Positions 1-10,303 of a DNA stretch of 64,000 nucleotides are shown here, in pieces (position 1 is the first letter of the stretch; every line of letters begins with the position of its first letter). Origin of the DNA: Littorina saxatilis. Its lineage: Eukaryota; Mollusca; Gastropoda; Littorinimorpha; Littorinidae. The position numbers and the translations under genes were made by a program. Where the stretch lies: the NCBI RefSeq assembly GCF_037325665.1, contig NC_090258.1:38184956-38248955 (forward strand), read 5' to 3'. Below the pieces are notes generated by a model. It saw nothing but the letters and a program-made list of their open reading frames with translations. It made no database searches and was not told the origin of the DNA.

Positions 1-81
1 CGGACGTCTGGCCGGCCGGCCGGACGGACGGACGACTCGGGTGAGTACATAGACTCACTTTTGCTTCGCATGTGAGTCAAA
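1..81 (+). repeat. GACTCACATGC-ended repeat, copy A (end only)
   Basis: The first 81 bases match the GGAC-rich segment and terminal GCATGTGAGTC of the family seen at 2590 and 8357. The rest lies off the left edge. Plus orientation, like copies B and C. Confidence 0.7.
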
Positions 82-499
82 AAACCCACTCTTTTCCATT
101 ATATTGGTAAAAACAAACAAAAACATTTATGAACACATCAATTTTAAATTCCATTCCCTTCTTGATCTTGATTGATAACGTTGACATATCCCACTTCTGG
201 TTTTGTCGTCAACCGAAAATATTCAGGAGAACACTCAAAACAACCAAAAATCCTTACTTAATCTAATATTAGCACATTCACACTCTAAGCACATAAGGTG
301 CCCCTACTTTTTCTATTCAGTCACACTCAAGCAAGATCTAAGGGGAAAAGTGGCCCCACCCATTTGACCTCCCAGAGTCCCCCAGGGCTATTCCCCAAAA
401 CCATCGAAATAACCCCAGGGAGTTGAGGCCACTGGTAGGACCTGGAGATGGGAGATAAAAACCTGTAACAATCCTTCCCCAAACACCCCCCCCGGCTAT

Positions 500-679
500 C
501 TACTTTAGCTTTGTTTGAGACGAGAGGCGGTTCTTAAATGCCTTAATCGACTCAGCCGTGACAATCTTGTCCTCCAGGGTATTCCATACCCGCAATGTGT
601 TTTTCAATTCGGATGATTCTGGAGTTTTGTTGCCTGGGAGAGGATACATGTTGAAGGGTCGTGAGTTATTCCGTGCCAT
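500..679 (-). pseudogene. LINE 3'-end remnant (RT C-terminal tail)
   Basis: A 59-codon minus-strand frame encodes ARNNSRPFNMYPLPGN, then LRVWNTLEDKIVTAESIKAF and KNRLSSQ before a stop at 502-500. The R-VWN-L-D--V-A-S---FKNRL pattern is the usual C-terminal tail of CR1/L2/Jockey-like non-LTR reverse transcriptases. The copy is heavily 5'-truncated: the frame is interrupted just upstream (an in-frame TAA about 20 nt before the ATG) and the foldback repeat at 717 interrupts it further. Plus positions below 500 are probably its 3' untranslated part. Confidence 0.6.
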
Positions 680-716
680 GTAATTAACGATGTTTTTTTA
701 CACAAACTTGCGGTCA

Positions 717-1657
717 TTTTTGACTGCAGGCTCAACTGAGCTGGGTGTCTTACATCTCACTCGCGTTTTACTTTTACTTTTCCCAATCCATCATTGAACC
801 TTATACAAATCCACAGTTTTCATTCAATCGGGACCAAACTTGCTTTTTAGCATAACTTATGGGTAGGGTCAGGTCATGGTCGGGTTGACAGTGCTTTGAT
901 GAACGTAGTGTATGCTCGGCAGTCGGGGACAAGCGCTCGGCTTGCAGTCCACACCCGTCAGGAGGGTCATTTCTTGTTGGGTTTGGTTTTTCTTTTCCCT
1001 CTAACAGGCATGACATACTTGTCCGGGGGGATGCCTGGCAGCTCTTCGCCGACCACCTTGTAGAAGAAGGCCAGGCGTTGTTGCTTTCGGCGATCTTGTA
1101 GTGGCAGAAGTTGTAGTCACCCAGCATGTCTGTCACGCAGCCAGAAGTTAGGGATGTATAGTCACGACAGATGAATCTCTGAGGTTGGCCTTGTACTCTT
1201 AAAATATGAAGTCACCCCAAGGACTTTTGTACAGAAACAAGATTGACCCTCCTGACGGGTGTGGACTTCAGGCCGGGACGTGGTAAGCATGCCGCGCTTT
1301 GGGCTCTTTGACACCACTGCAAACCCAACCATGACCTGACCCTACCCATAAGATATCAGCATACCAAGTGTGGTCACGATTGAACGAAAACTGTGGATTT
1401 GTATACAGTTCAATGCGTATTCGGTTAAGCATGAGCGCTTGTCCCCCCACTGCCTAGCATACACTACGTTCATCAAAGCACTGTCAACCCGACCATGACC
1501 TGACCCTACCCATAAGGTTTGCTAAAAAGCAAGTTTGGTCCCGATTGAACGAAAACTGTTGATTTGTATAAGGTTCAATGAATATGTGGGAAAAGCAAAG
1601 AAAAGAAAACTCCAGTGAGATGTAAGACTGCCAGCTCTTTCGAGCCTGCAGTCAAAA
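717..1657. repeat. Composite foldback repeat with about 220-bp inverted arms
   Basis: The left arm (717 to about 970) and right arm (about 1437-1657) are inverted copies that start with TGACTGCAGGCTC and continue through the same ordered landmarks: TTGTATAAGGTTCAATG, CATAAGTTATGGG-like, and GACCATGACCTGACCC. A third diverged copy in plus orientation sits at about 1254-1440. The loop also contains a short minus-strand coding-like stretch (971-1137; YNFCHYKIAESNNAW, GEELPGIPPDKYVMPV) that may be the decayed end of a transposase. The family is not recognised. Confidence 0.6.
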
Positions 1658-1696
1658 AGGAAGTTTAGTAGTGTTATTTTGCTTCATTATTATTAC

Positions 1697-1981
1697 CTCC
1701 CCAATAAAATTCACTTCCAGACACAGTCTGAGGTCCTTCAGTGGAACATCCGCTAAGGCATCAAAAGCACTGTCCACGACAGAGTCGCGATCTATGGAGA
1801 TGAAATTTGTGTTTCCAGTGAGACCAGTAGTCATAGCACTGGCATCGATGTCCAGTTTTCTTCCAGTGACAATCTTTCTCTGTGCCACCCGAAGTATTTC
1901 GATGGGGTTAGTGACGTTGTCGTCTTGGCAAATGGAGATGCATTCTTTGATCACGTTTTCTAATAAATCTTCCTCCGACAG
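1697..1981 (-). CDS. SAM-HECT gene exon 6 (start of HECT domain)
   Basis: 285 nt, phase 0 to phase 0, acceptor ctgttctttcag and donor GAG/gtaata. It encodes LSEEDLLENVIKECI, IEILRVAQRKIV, then FISIDRDSVVDSAFDAL and LRLCLEVNFIGE. The last segment matches the opening strand-helix-strand of HECT domains, where the next expected block is GG..REFF. That block is not visible in 1-1696, so the next exon lies beyond the left edge. Confidence 0.75.
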
Positions 1982-4900
1982 CTGAAAGAACAGAAAAAAA
2001 CCTGTGTCATGGTAAAGTCAAATCCACATGTGTCAATTTCAGCACAAAGAAAATAATCCAAAAAAATAAATAAATAAATTTAAAGAAAGGGGGTGGCCGG
2101 TGAGGGATGCGGCTTCTGCCCCAAATAATTTATTTTCAGATTTTGATCGGAGAATTTATCAACATCATGATAGATCCAAAATCTAAAAACCAATATTTTG
2201 GGCCACATCCCCCCATTTGCTGAAATAGACACATGTTTTCCAAAAAAATGCATGGCATCTCTAAAACGCCTGTCGTTTGAATATGGCTCAGCATTCCAAT
2301 CTTGACCTGGCAGCAGTCACATTGGCTATGTGTTTCCTCTGTGTTTCTGCCTCGGTAAGACATCTGCAGATCTCAAGTTTGGTGTTCAGTGCACATAATG
2401 ACTTATTTTTTATTATCAAACCATCCCTTTTACCATTTTGCACCCCCTGTGTTTGTTATAAGTAATAGCAGACTTTGTCTACTTAATGCTATAACTATGA
2501 CTTGGCCCCGAACCGGCCAGATTGGGAGCTACTAGTAGACCTTTAAGGCCCCCCAAAAAAGTTGTCTGTTTCTGGTAACATGGCTAAAAACAAGAAGGGC
2601 AAAGCCCATACGACTCACATGCTTTACACATTTTTCCTACCAAAATACATGTGACCTTGACCCAAGGTCAAGGTCATCCAAGGTCATGCAACACAAAGCT
2701 GTTAATTCAAGACATAGGAAGTACAATGGTGCTTATTGGCTCTTTCTACCATGAGATATGGTCACTTTTAGTGGTTCACTTATTATTTTGGTCACATTTC
2801 ATAAGGGTCAAAGTGACCTTGACCTTGATCATATGTGACCAAATGTGTCTCATGATGAAAGCATAACATGTGCCCCACATAATTTTTAAGTTTGAAACAG
2901 TTATCTTCCATAGTTCAGGGTCAAGGTCACTTCAAAATATGTATACAATCCAACTTTGAAGAGCTCCTGTGACCTTGACCTTGAAGCAAGGTAAACCAAA
3001 CTGGTATCAAAAGATGGGGCTTACTTTGCCCTATATATCATATATAGGTGAGGTATTGAATCTCAAAAACTTCAGAGAAAATGGGAAAAATATGAAAAAT
3101 AGCTGTTTTTTAGGCAACATTTATGGCCCCTGCGACCTTGACCTTGAAGCAAGGTCAAGATGCTATGTGTGTTTTTTGGGGCCTTGTCATCATACACCAT
3201 CTTGCCAAATTTGGTACTGATAGACTGAATAGTGTCCAAGAAATATCCAACGTTAAAGTTTTCCGGACGGACGACTCGGGTGAGTACATAGACTCACTTT
3301 TGCTTCGCATGTGAGTCAAAAATAGGTAGGGTAGGTAGGGATTATAATTTTTTTGTTGTTGCCAGGGTAGAAAACTACTAAACGCTGCCCCCTTGGGTCA
3401 AATTCAGGATGAATGTCATGGAAGACCTCTAAAATGGTAAAATCAGCTGGATAGGCACTAATCACTTTCACTGAGGCCGTATCTTTACATTTGTCGAGCG
3501 TTACGGCCACCGCTTCTTCTCTCATTTTTTTTTTTTTTTTTTACTTTGGTAAAAAAAAAAAGTGTAGGGTCGGCACCAAAACGGGTGACCAGAAACAGAC
3601 AACTTTTTTTTTGGGCCTAAAGTGAAATATATTATTCAAAATGATTTTATTTATTTATTTATTTATTTATTTATTTTTTTTTGTTTGTGTGCTATGTTAC
3701 CTAGTGTTTTATATAGTGTTACTGTTTTTGATTGAATATGCTCAATTGAAAGAGAATACACACACACACAAATCATACCCAAGCCGACAGAGTTGGGTCG
3801 GTGCCAGTGTACTGTGACTGAGTGCGATAGAAGCCTGCGCTATATGTACTTGTATTGAAAGTGTAGCGCATGTTATCTGTCGAAGTAGCACAGACCTGCT
3901 GGGAACCGTACAAAAATGACACCATTTTCAAACTAGGTATTGACTCACCTTTGGCACTAGTAGTTTTCTCAACAACAGCAACAAAATAAAAAAAAATACA
4001 AAAAAAAAAAAAATAAAAATAAAAACGAGCCTAAGAACAAAGAATACAAGAACTAATTAATACAAATTCAATTTTCAGTTAGTTAGTTAGTTCTTCAGTA
4101 TTAACATGCTAGAGGGCCGAAGGCCCTGTTAAGCACAAATTTAGACCAGACTCACACGTCAGGACATGATTTGGATCCTGTTCTTAAGGATCCATTACTG
4201 TTAATAATTTATAGCAAAAACAAATTGACATTCATACCGATGCAGCAGCCGCAAATAGTGGCTCCGGCAGATCAGTATCAGTATCATCCTCTTCACCTAG
4301 CAGTACGTCCTAGAAATAAGAGCCAAAGGGGATTAAAAAGTGAATCCTAAGTTTATCCATACTTAAAAAAAAAATTTAAAAAAAAGTTTATCCATACTTA
4401 CAAGATAAGGCTGCTCATTTGATTTATCATGGATTAGTCACTTTCTTAAAACAAGAAGAGCAAACGCTCGATCGAGTCACTTTCGCAGTTCTGAATATTA
4501 TATGAGGCATCAGATGGACAGGAAGAAATTGCTATTCACAACACAATACAGATGTAAATAATTTGATGTAAAGAATAATCCTATAAAGTTTGAATCAAAT
4601 CCGATGAATAGTTTCAGAGATATGATATTTCAATTTTTTTCCTTCAAGACATACCTGTGACCTTGAAAAAGGTCAAAGGTCACCAAAGCAGACGTCAAAG
4701 TGTAGAGGTCACTGGGAGTCACGTTCACATAAAATTTGAGCCCGGTCACTTTTATAGTTTCCGAGAAAAGCCCAACGTTAAGTTGTGTGTTGCCGAACAG
4801 AAAAGGCTAGTTATCTCCCTTGTTTTTCTGATAACGTTCGTAAAAGGCTACAGATGTAAATACTTTGATGTAAAGAATAATCCTACAAAGTTTCAATCAC

Positions 4901-6947
4901 ATCCGATGAACTTTGTCAAAGATATAAAATGTCTAATTTTTCCTTTGACGCTGACCTGTGACCTTGAAAAAGGTCAAAGGTCAACGAAACCATCGTTAAA
5001 GTGTAGAGGTCATTGGAGGTCACGACTAAACAAAATATGAGCCCGATCGCTTTGATAGTTTCCGAGAAAAGTCCAACGTTAAGGTGGTGTCTACGGCCGG
5101 CCGGCCGGCCGGACAGACTAACACTGACCGATTACATAGAGTCACATTTTCTCAAGTGACTCAAAAATAAATAAGAAATAAAACAAATAAAAAAACAACT
5201 ATGAATTTAGTAAAAAAAAAATTAAAAAAAAACATAAAATCACTAAATCTGTCGCGCAATAGGTGTTTTTGCCTGTGGAAACACAGGTCTATAAGTCTCT
5301 CGGTCCGTCTGTCTGTCTGTCGCACAGACCTGCTGGGAACCGAACAAAAATGACACCATTTTCAAACTAGGTATTGACTCACCTTTGGCACTAGTAGTTT
5401 TCTCAACAACAACAAAAACAAAAAAAGAAGATGCAATGGATGGCAATATTCACCCAACCGCAAAATTCAAAAGATTAAAAAATATATATATTGGCAGTAA
5501 CGGGATTCGAACCCGGTATCTTCGACTCGCAAGACGGTTCCCTAACCACTCGACCATCGAGATTCTTGTCATGCGTATTGTAATTTAAAGTTAGGTGATT
5601 GGTCACTTAGCGGACACACAGAACAAAAAAAAACCAAAAAAACCAAAACGAGACCAAAAACAATATTCACCCATAAAGTGGGTGAATAAAAAAAATGAAA
5701 TAAAAACGAGCCTAAGAACAAAGAATACAAGAACTAATTAATACAAATTCAATTATCAGTTAGTTAGTAACAGTGATGTACATTTTTCTGGTAGTCTTCA
5801 GGACAATTGTCCTGAAGATGGAAAAACAATAGGACACAGTGTCCTGAAAGTGTTACTTCAATAGGACAACAACAGCAAAGAAACAAAAACGACTTGTGAA
5901 ATCGGCGTTTAAAGAATTTTTTTAATTTCAATTACTGTAAAACTCAGCGAAAATTGTGCATTCACACCAACTCAATCATACTTTTTGTTCACTTGGCAAC
6001 CGAGACCACCCCCCAATCATCATGAAAATGGACAGTCCGCATGTCCTCTCCATCATAAAAACGATTGGACACTTGACCACTTCTTCTGTACTTTAATCGG
6101 ACCCGTGTCCGCCTGGTGATAATGTTTTCGGTCCCTGGAGGGGTTACATCGGTCAAGAACCGGAGACCGACTAAAATGTGCATCACTGTAGTTATTTCTT
6201 CAGTATTAACATGCTAGAGGGCTGAAGGCCCTGTTAAGCACAAATTTAGACCCGACTCACACGTCAGGACATGATTTGGATCCTGTTCTTTAGGATCCAT
6301 TACTGTTAATAATTCATAGCAAAAACAAATTGACATGCATACCGATGCAGCAGCCGCCAGATCCGGCAGATCAGTATCAGTATCATCCTCTTCACCTGGC
6401 AGTACAACCTAGAAATAAGAGCCAAAGGGGATTAAAAAGTGAATCCTAAGTTTATCCTTACTTACAAGATAAGGCTGCTCATTTGATTTATCATGGATTA
6501 ATCACAACAATTTAAAAAAAAAAAAAATAATTAAAAAAAACCAACAACTATGAATTTAGTAAAGGCGGAAAAAAACTATCGATAAACAAGTCGGGGGTCA
6601 AGCGCTCGGCTTGCAGTCCACGCCCGACAGGAGGGTAATTTCTTGTTAACAATGGGGTTGGAAGTGAATTAAATTTCATTTTAGCAGAAAATTTGTCCCC
6701 TCCTTGCCTGTGACTTAACCTGCTTACACTTTGTTCACATTCAATGATTAATACAATTATACTACCTATTCAAAACTCTATGGGAAATAAGCATCAATCA
6801 TATAAAAATAATTTGTATACATACCACATCTGAGTCCTGTGGATCAATGACGACGGCCATGACGCTTTGTATTTCCTCGTTACCATGGGCCTAGAAATTT
6901 TAAAAAAAGAACAATAGATGGTAAATATTGACCGAATGTTGTTGTTG

Positions 6948-7032
<85 letters not shown>

Positions 7033-10000
7033 GAGTGTAGAAGACCTTGCCTGAGGTTTGTATTTGGTGCAAAAAAAACGGCCTGAGGTTGAAATTAGTT
7101 TCCTACACAAACACAAATGTCATTTCAACGGTAGAGATCAGTTTTAAAAATATTGGAACCACCTACCCTATTTTGTGGTTTTTTTCCCAATGACTCATTA
7201 GTCACGCTACTTGCCATACAGACGAAATCTACTTTCGCTGTATCCCATAGTCTCTCGTTAGCCAAGACAATCTTGGATTGGTCAGAGAAGGGGCCCAACT
7301 CTTTGAGCTTCTGGTAAGTAATTATCAGGGCTGGAAAGGTAATTTGATTTCCAAGCCATTGAAAGCACATTAGCACTTACAATACTTTCCGAAGAAAACC
7401 GTGTCAGCTTTGAACCCCATCTAAAAAAGTGACTTGATGCCAATGTGATGCCTATGGCCTAATCCTCGTTGGCGACTACATGTACTTAATTATCTACTCA
7501 TCATATAAAGAATCACATTAACTTTTGTTCAAACATTATTTCTTGCCGACTTTCAATGAGCGTTACTAACAGACAAAAATACTTAACACTTACAGCTGGC
7601 TGGCACGCAGCATGATGACCGCGGAGGGCTGTGAGGTCATACATCCGTCCACATTTGAGACAGGCTTCTTTAACCTTTATCTCCTGATCGTTTTCCAGTG
7701 ATTGCTGCAGTATAAGGTCCTGCTGAACTGGCCTGATGTAAAACGTCCCTTGGGACCCAGAGGATTTCAAATTACTGACGGCATAACACGGATTGATAGC
7801 CACAAGGGAGCGGCCATGCCCTTGGGCTCGCATCAGCTCAAATCCCCCGCAGCCGTTCAGAGCAGGATAGGCGTTTTGCAGCTTTTTGTAGACTTCTTCG
7901 GACGTGTCATGTTGAAGCAATTGGATTTTTTTTGCTCCCAGGCCGCTCTTTGCCAACATTTCTTTTTCCCAGAAAGTTGCCACACAGGCCCTATCTCTCT
8001 CAGGGAAACAAAAAAAGTTCCCCGTCCACGTTCTTTCTTTCTGCATCCCCCTCCGATTCCGTCTGTTGGCCGATGCTGTGTATGGAGTTGCCCTCGAACG
8101 ATAGGGCGCAAAGAGTGCAGCCACTTCTCTCGATGCAGGTCCTTGTCTATCTGAAAAAAATGCATGTGCATGAACATGATTTTTTTAATTTTTTTACATA
8201 CATAGGGATAACAAATGCGTGAGTTTACACCAGCGATATAGCTGGACAACACTACGGACAATGGTCAGACTTGTGTCAATATTATGCTGATACATGTAAC
8301 TGCAAAATCAATTGTCAAATCAACTTTCAGCTAAAAATGTGTAAAGTTTATATTAAACAAGAAGGGCAAAGCCCATACGACTCACATGCTTTACACATTT
8401 TTCCTACCAAAATACATGTGACCTTGACCCAAGGTCAAGGTCATCCAAGGTCATGCAACACAAAGCTGTTAATTCAAGACATAGGAAGTACAATGGTGCT
8501 TATTGGCTCTTTCTACCATGAGATATGGTCACTTTTAGTGGTTCACTACCTTATTTTGGTCACATTTCATAAGGGTCATAGTGACCTTGACCTTGATCAT
8601 ATGTGACCAAATGTGTCTCATGATGAAAGCATAACATGTGCCCCACATAATTTTTAAGTTTGAAACAGTTATCTTCCATAGTTCAGGGTCAAGGTCACTT
8701 CAAAATATGTATACAATCCAACTTTGAAGAGCTCCTGTGACCTTGACCTTGAAGCAAGGTAAACCAAACTGGTATCAAAAGATGGGGCTTACTTTGCCCT
8801 ATATATCATATATAGGTGAGGTATTGAACCTCAAAAACTTCAGAGAAAATGGGAAAAATGTGAAAAATAGCTGTTTTTTAGGCAACATTTATGGCCCCTG
8901 CGACCTTGACCTTGAAGCAAGGTCAAGATGCTATGTATGTTTTTTGGGGCCTTGTCATCATACACCATCTTGCCAAATTTGGTACTGATAGACTGAATAG
9001 TGTCCAAGAAATATCCAACGTTAAAGTTTTCCGGACGGACGTCCGGACGGACGGACGGACGACTCGGGTGAGTACATAGACTCACTTTTGCTTCGCATGT
9101 GAGTCAAAAAAGTAGGAGCGCGCCAGGACTCAAACCTGGAATCAGTACTACTCTGCAGATTTCAGGTCGCAGCTACAAAAATTCACTAAAATCACCAACG
9201 CTTCGCACAGCTATTCCGGCAGAAAGAATTTTTTAAAAAACCAAGAATTCCTCCGGGGGAGAAAATAAATCACACACGACCAAACCTCATCTACAACGGT
9301 TCTACCAGCCCGTGAATTTAATAATAATAATTATTAAAAAAAAAACACGGAGCGGATTCGAACCCAGGCCTAAGTATCTGAAGTCTGGCGTTCTACCGAT
9401 TGAGCCACGAATGATGACAGTTCCATGCCGTTTATGTAATTTCCCTTCTGTATCCCTTCTTGCTCCTCTCCCGCTCCCCATGTGCTCCCAAAGGTAAGAA
9501 AACAAAATCACAACACTACGTGTGTGATTTAAAAAAAATTTTGTTTTCTTATAAAAAAAAAAAAGTCTATGCGCGGTATCGATCCGGCGAACCTACGATC
9601 TCCGAGATGTTCGCAGTAGACCACTAGACCACCAAAGCAGGTTGAAAACCAAACATAACAAACGCTACAGCAGAGCTCTGGTAGTAGGTCAAATTATATC
9701 ACGACAAATCTAATAAATCTCCAAATAGTAATATTCGCAAACGACAGTCCTAACGGCGTCAACCGAAGAAGACGTTTAAAGCTGAGCAAACAACAACAAC
9801 TTCTCAAACGCTTTCTCATGGTCATTCAGAAACAATGACAAAATCGCACCCCAAACATTGAACAACCACGCCATTTTGGCCATGAGAAGTTACAGCAGAG
9901 AGTTTTAATGTAATGAGAGAGTACACTTGTATACATGTTCTTACTACTTGAGAGTGTAAGTCTGGACTTACGATTTATATCTCCCTTGTTCTTAGCAATT

Positions 10001-10260
10001 ATAGTAGACTATACATGATTTTCTTTGTTTTGTACTCATTAAAACTACTAATTTGTTTCGATCGGGTGTTTGTGTGTCCCGCACCTATTTACCAAGTGCA
10101 GACTTATAAGTACACATCAGGCACACACAAAAAAAACCCAAAGAAAAACAAGAATTCCTCCGGGGGAAGAAAATAATCAGAGTTGGGGGGAAAACATTTC
10201 GTTTGTTCAGTTTTGTTTTGTTCTTGATAGTTTGTTTATCTCACACACACACACACACAT

Positions 10261-10303
<43 letters not shown>

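Larger units (their letters stand above)
2547..3617. mobile_element. Harbinger-type MITE with TAA target duplication, split by another repeat
   Basis: The ends are inverted: GGCCCCCCAAAAAAGTTGTC at the left and its mirror ending TTGGGCC at 3617, each followed inward by GTCTGTTTCTGG. TAA flanks both ends (2544-2546 and 3618-3620), the target duplication typical of PIF/Harbinger elements. The left arm resembles the intact MITE at 19788-20040 (ggtaacat-g-taaaaa...taggt-g-taggg), but here it is interrupted at 2590-3319 by the GACTCACATGC repeat. The centre (3358-3524) holds unrelated coding-like sequence. Confidence 0.75.
3895..6570. repeat. Tandem segmental duplication (two copies, later inserted into)
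   Basis: Copy 1 spans about 3895-5220 and copy 2 about 5325-6570. Shared landmarks in order: GCACAGACCTGCTGGGAACC, TTGGCACTAGTAGTTTTCTC, AAAAACGAGCCTAAGAAC, ATGCTAGAGGGC, the exon, GAGCCAAAGGGGATT, and ACAACTATGAATTTAGTAAA. Copy 1 was later interrupted by the GAGTCACTT repeat (4446-5165). Copy 2 was interrupted by a SINE (5457-5660) and a TIR element (5771-6188). The duplication carries one exon of the SAM-HECT gene. Confidence 0.8.

Noticed and set aside
2651-2866. Frames reading MTLTQGQGHPRSC, MTLTLKQGKPN and similar in copies B-E
   Set aside because: Translations of the TGACCTTGA-rich repeat. They recur with each repeat copy and have no gene structure.
5494-5567. tRNA gene on the minus strand
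   Set aside because: A and B boxes are present, but the acceptor ends do not pair and it is flanked by a SINE-type target duplication.
9343-9412. tRNA gene on the minus strand
   Set aside because: Box-like motifs only. The T-stem and acceptor stem do not pair, so it was kept as a SINE head.
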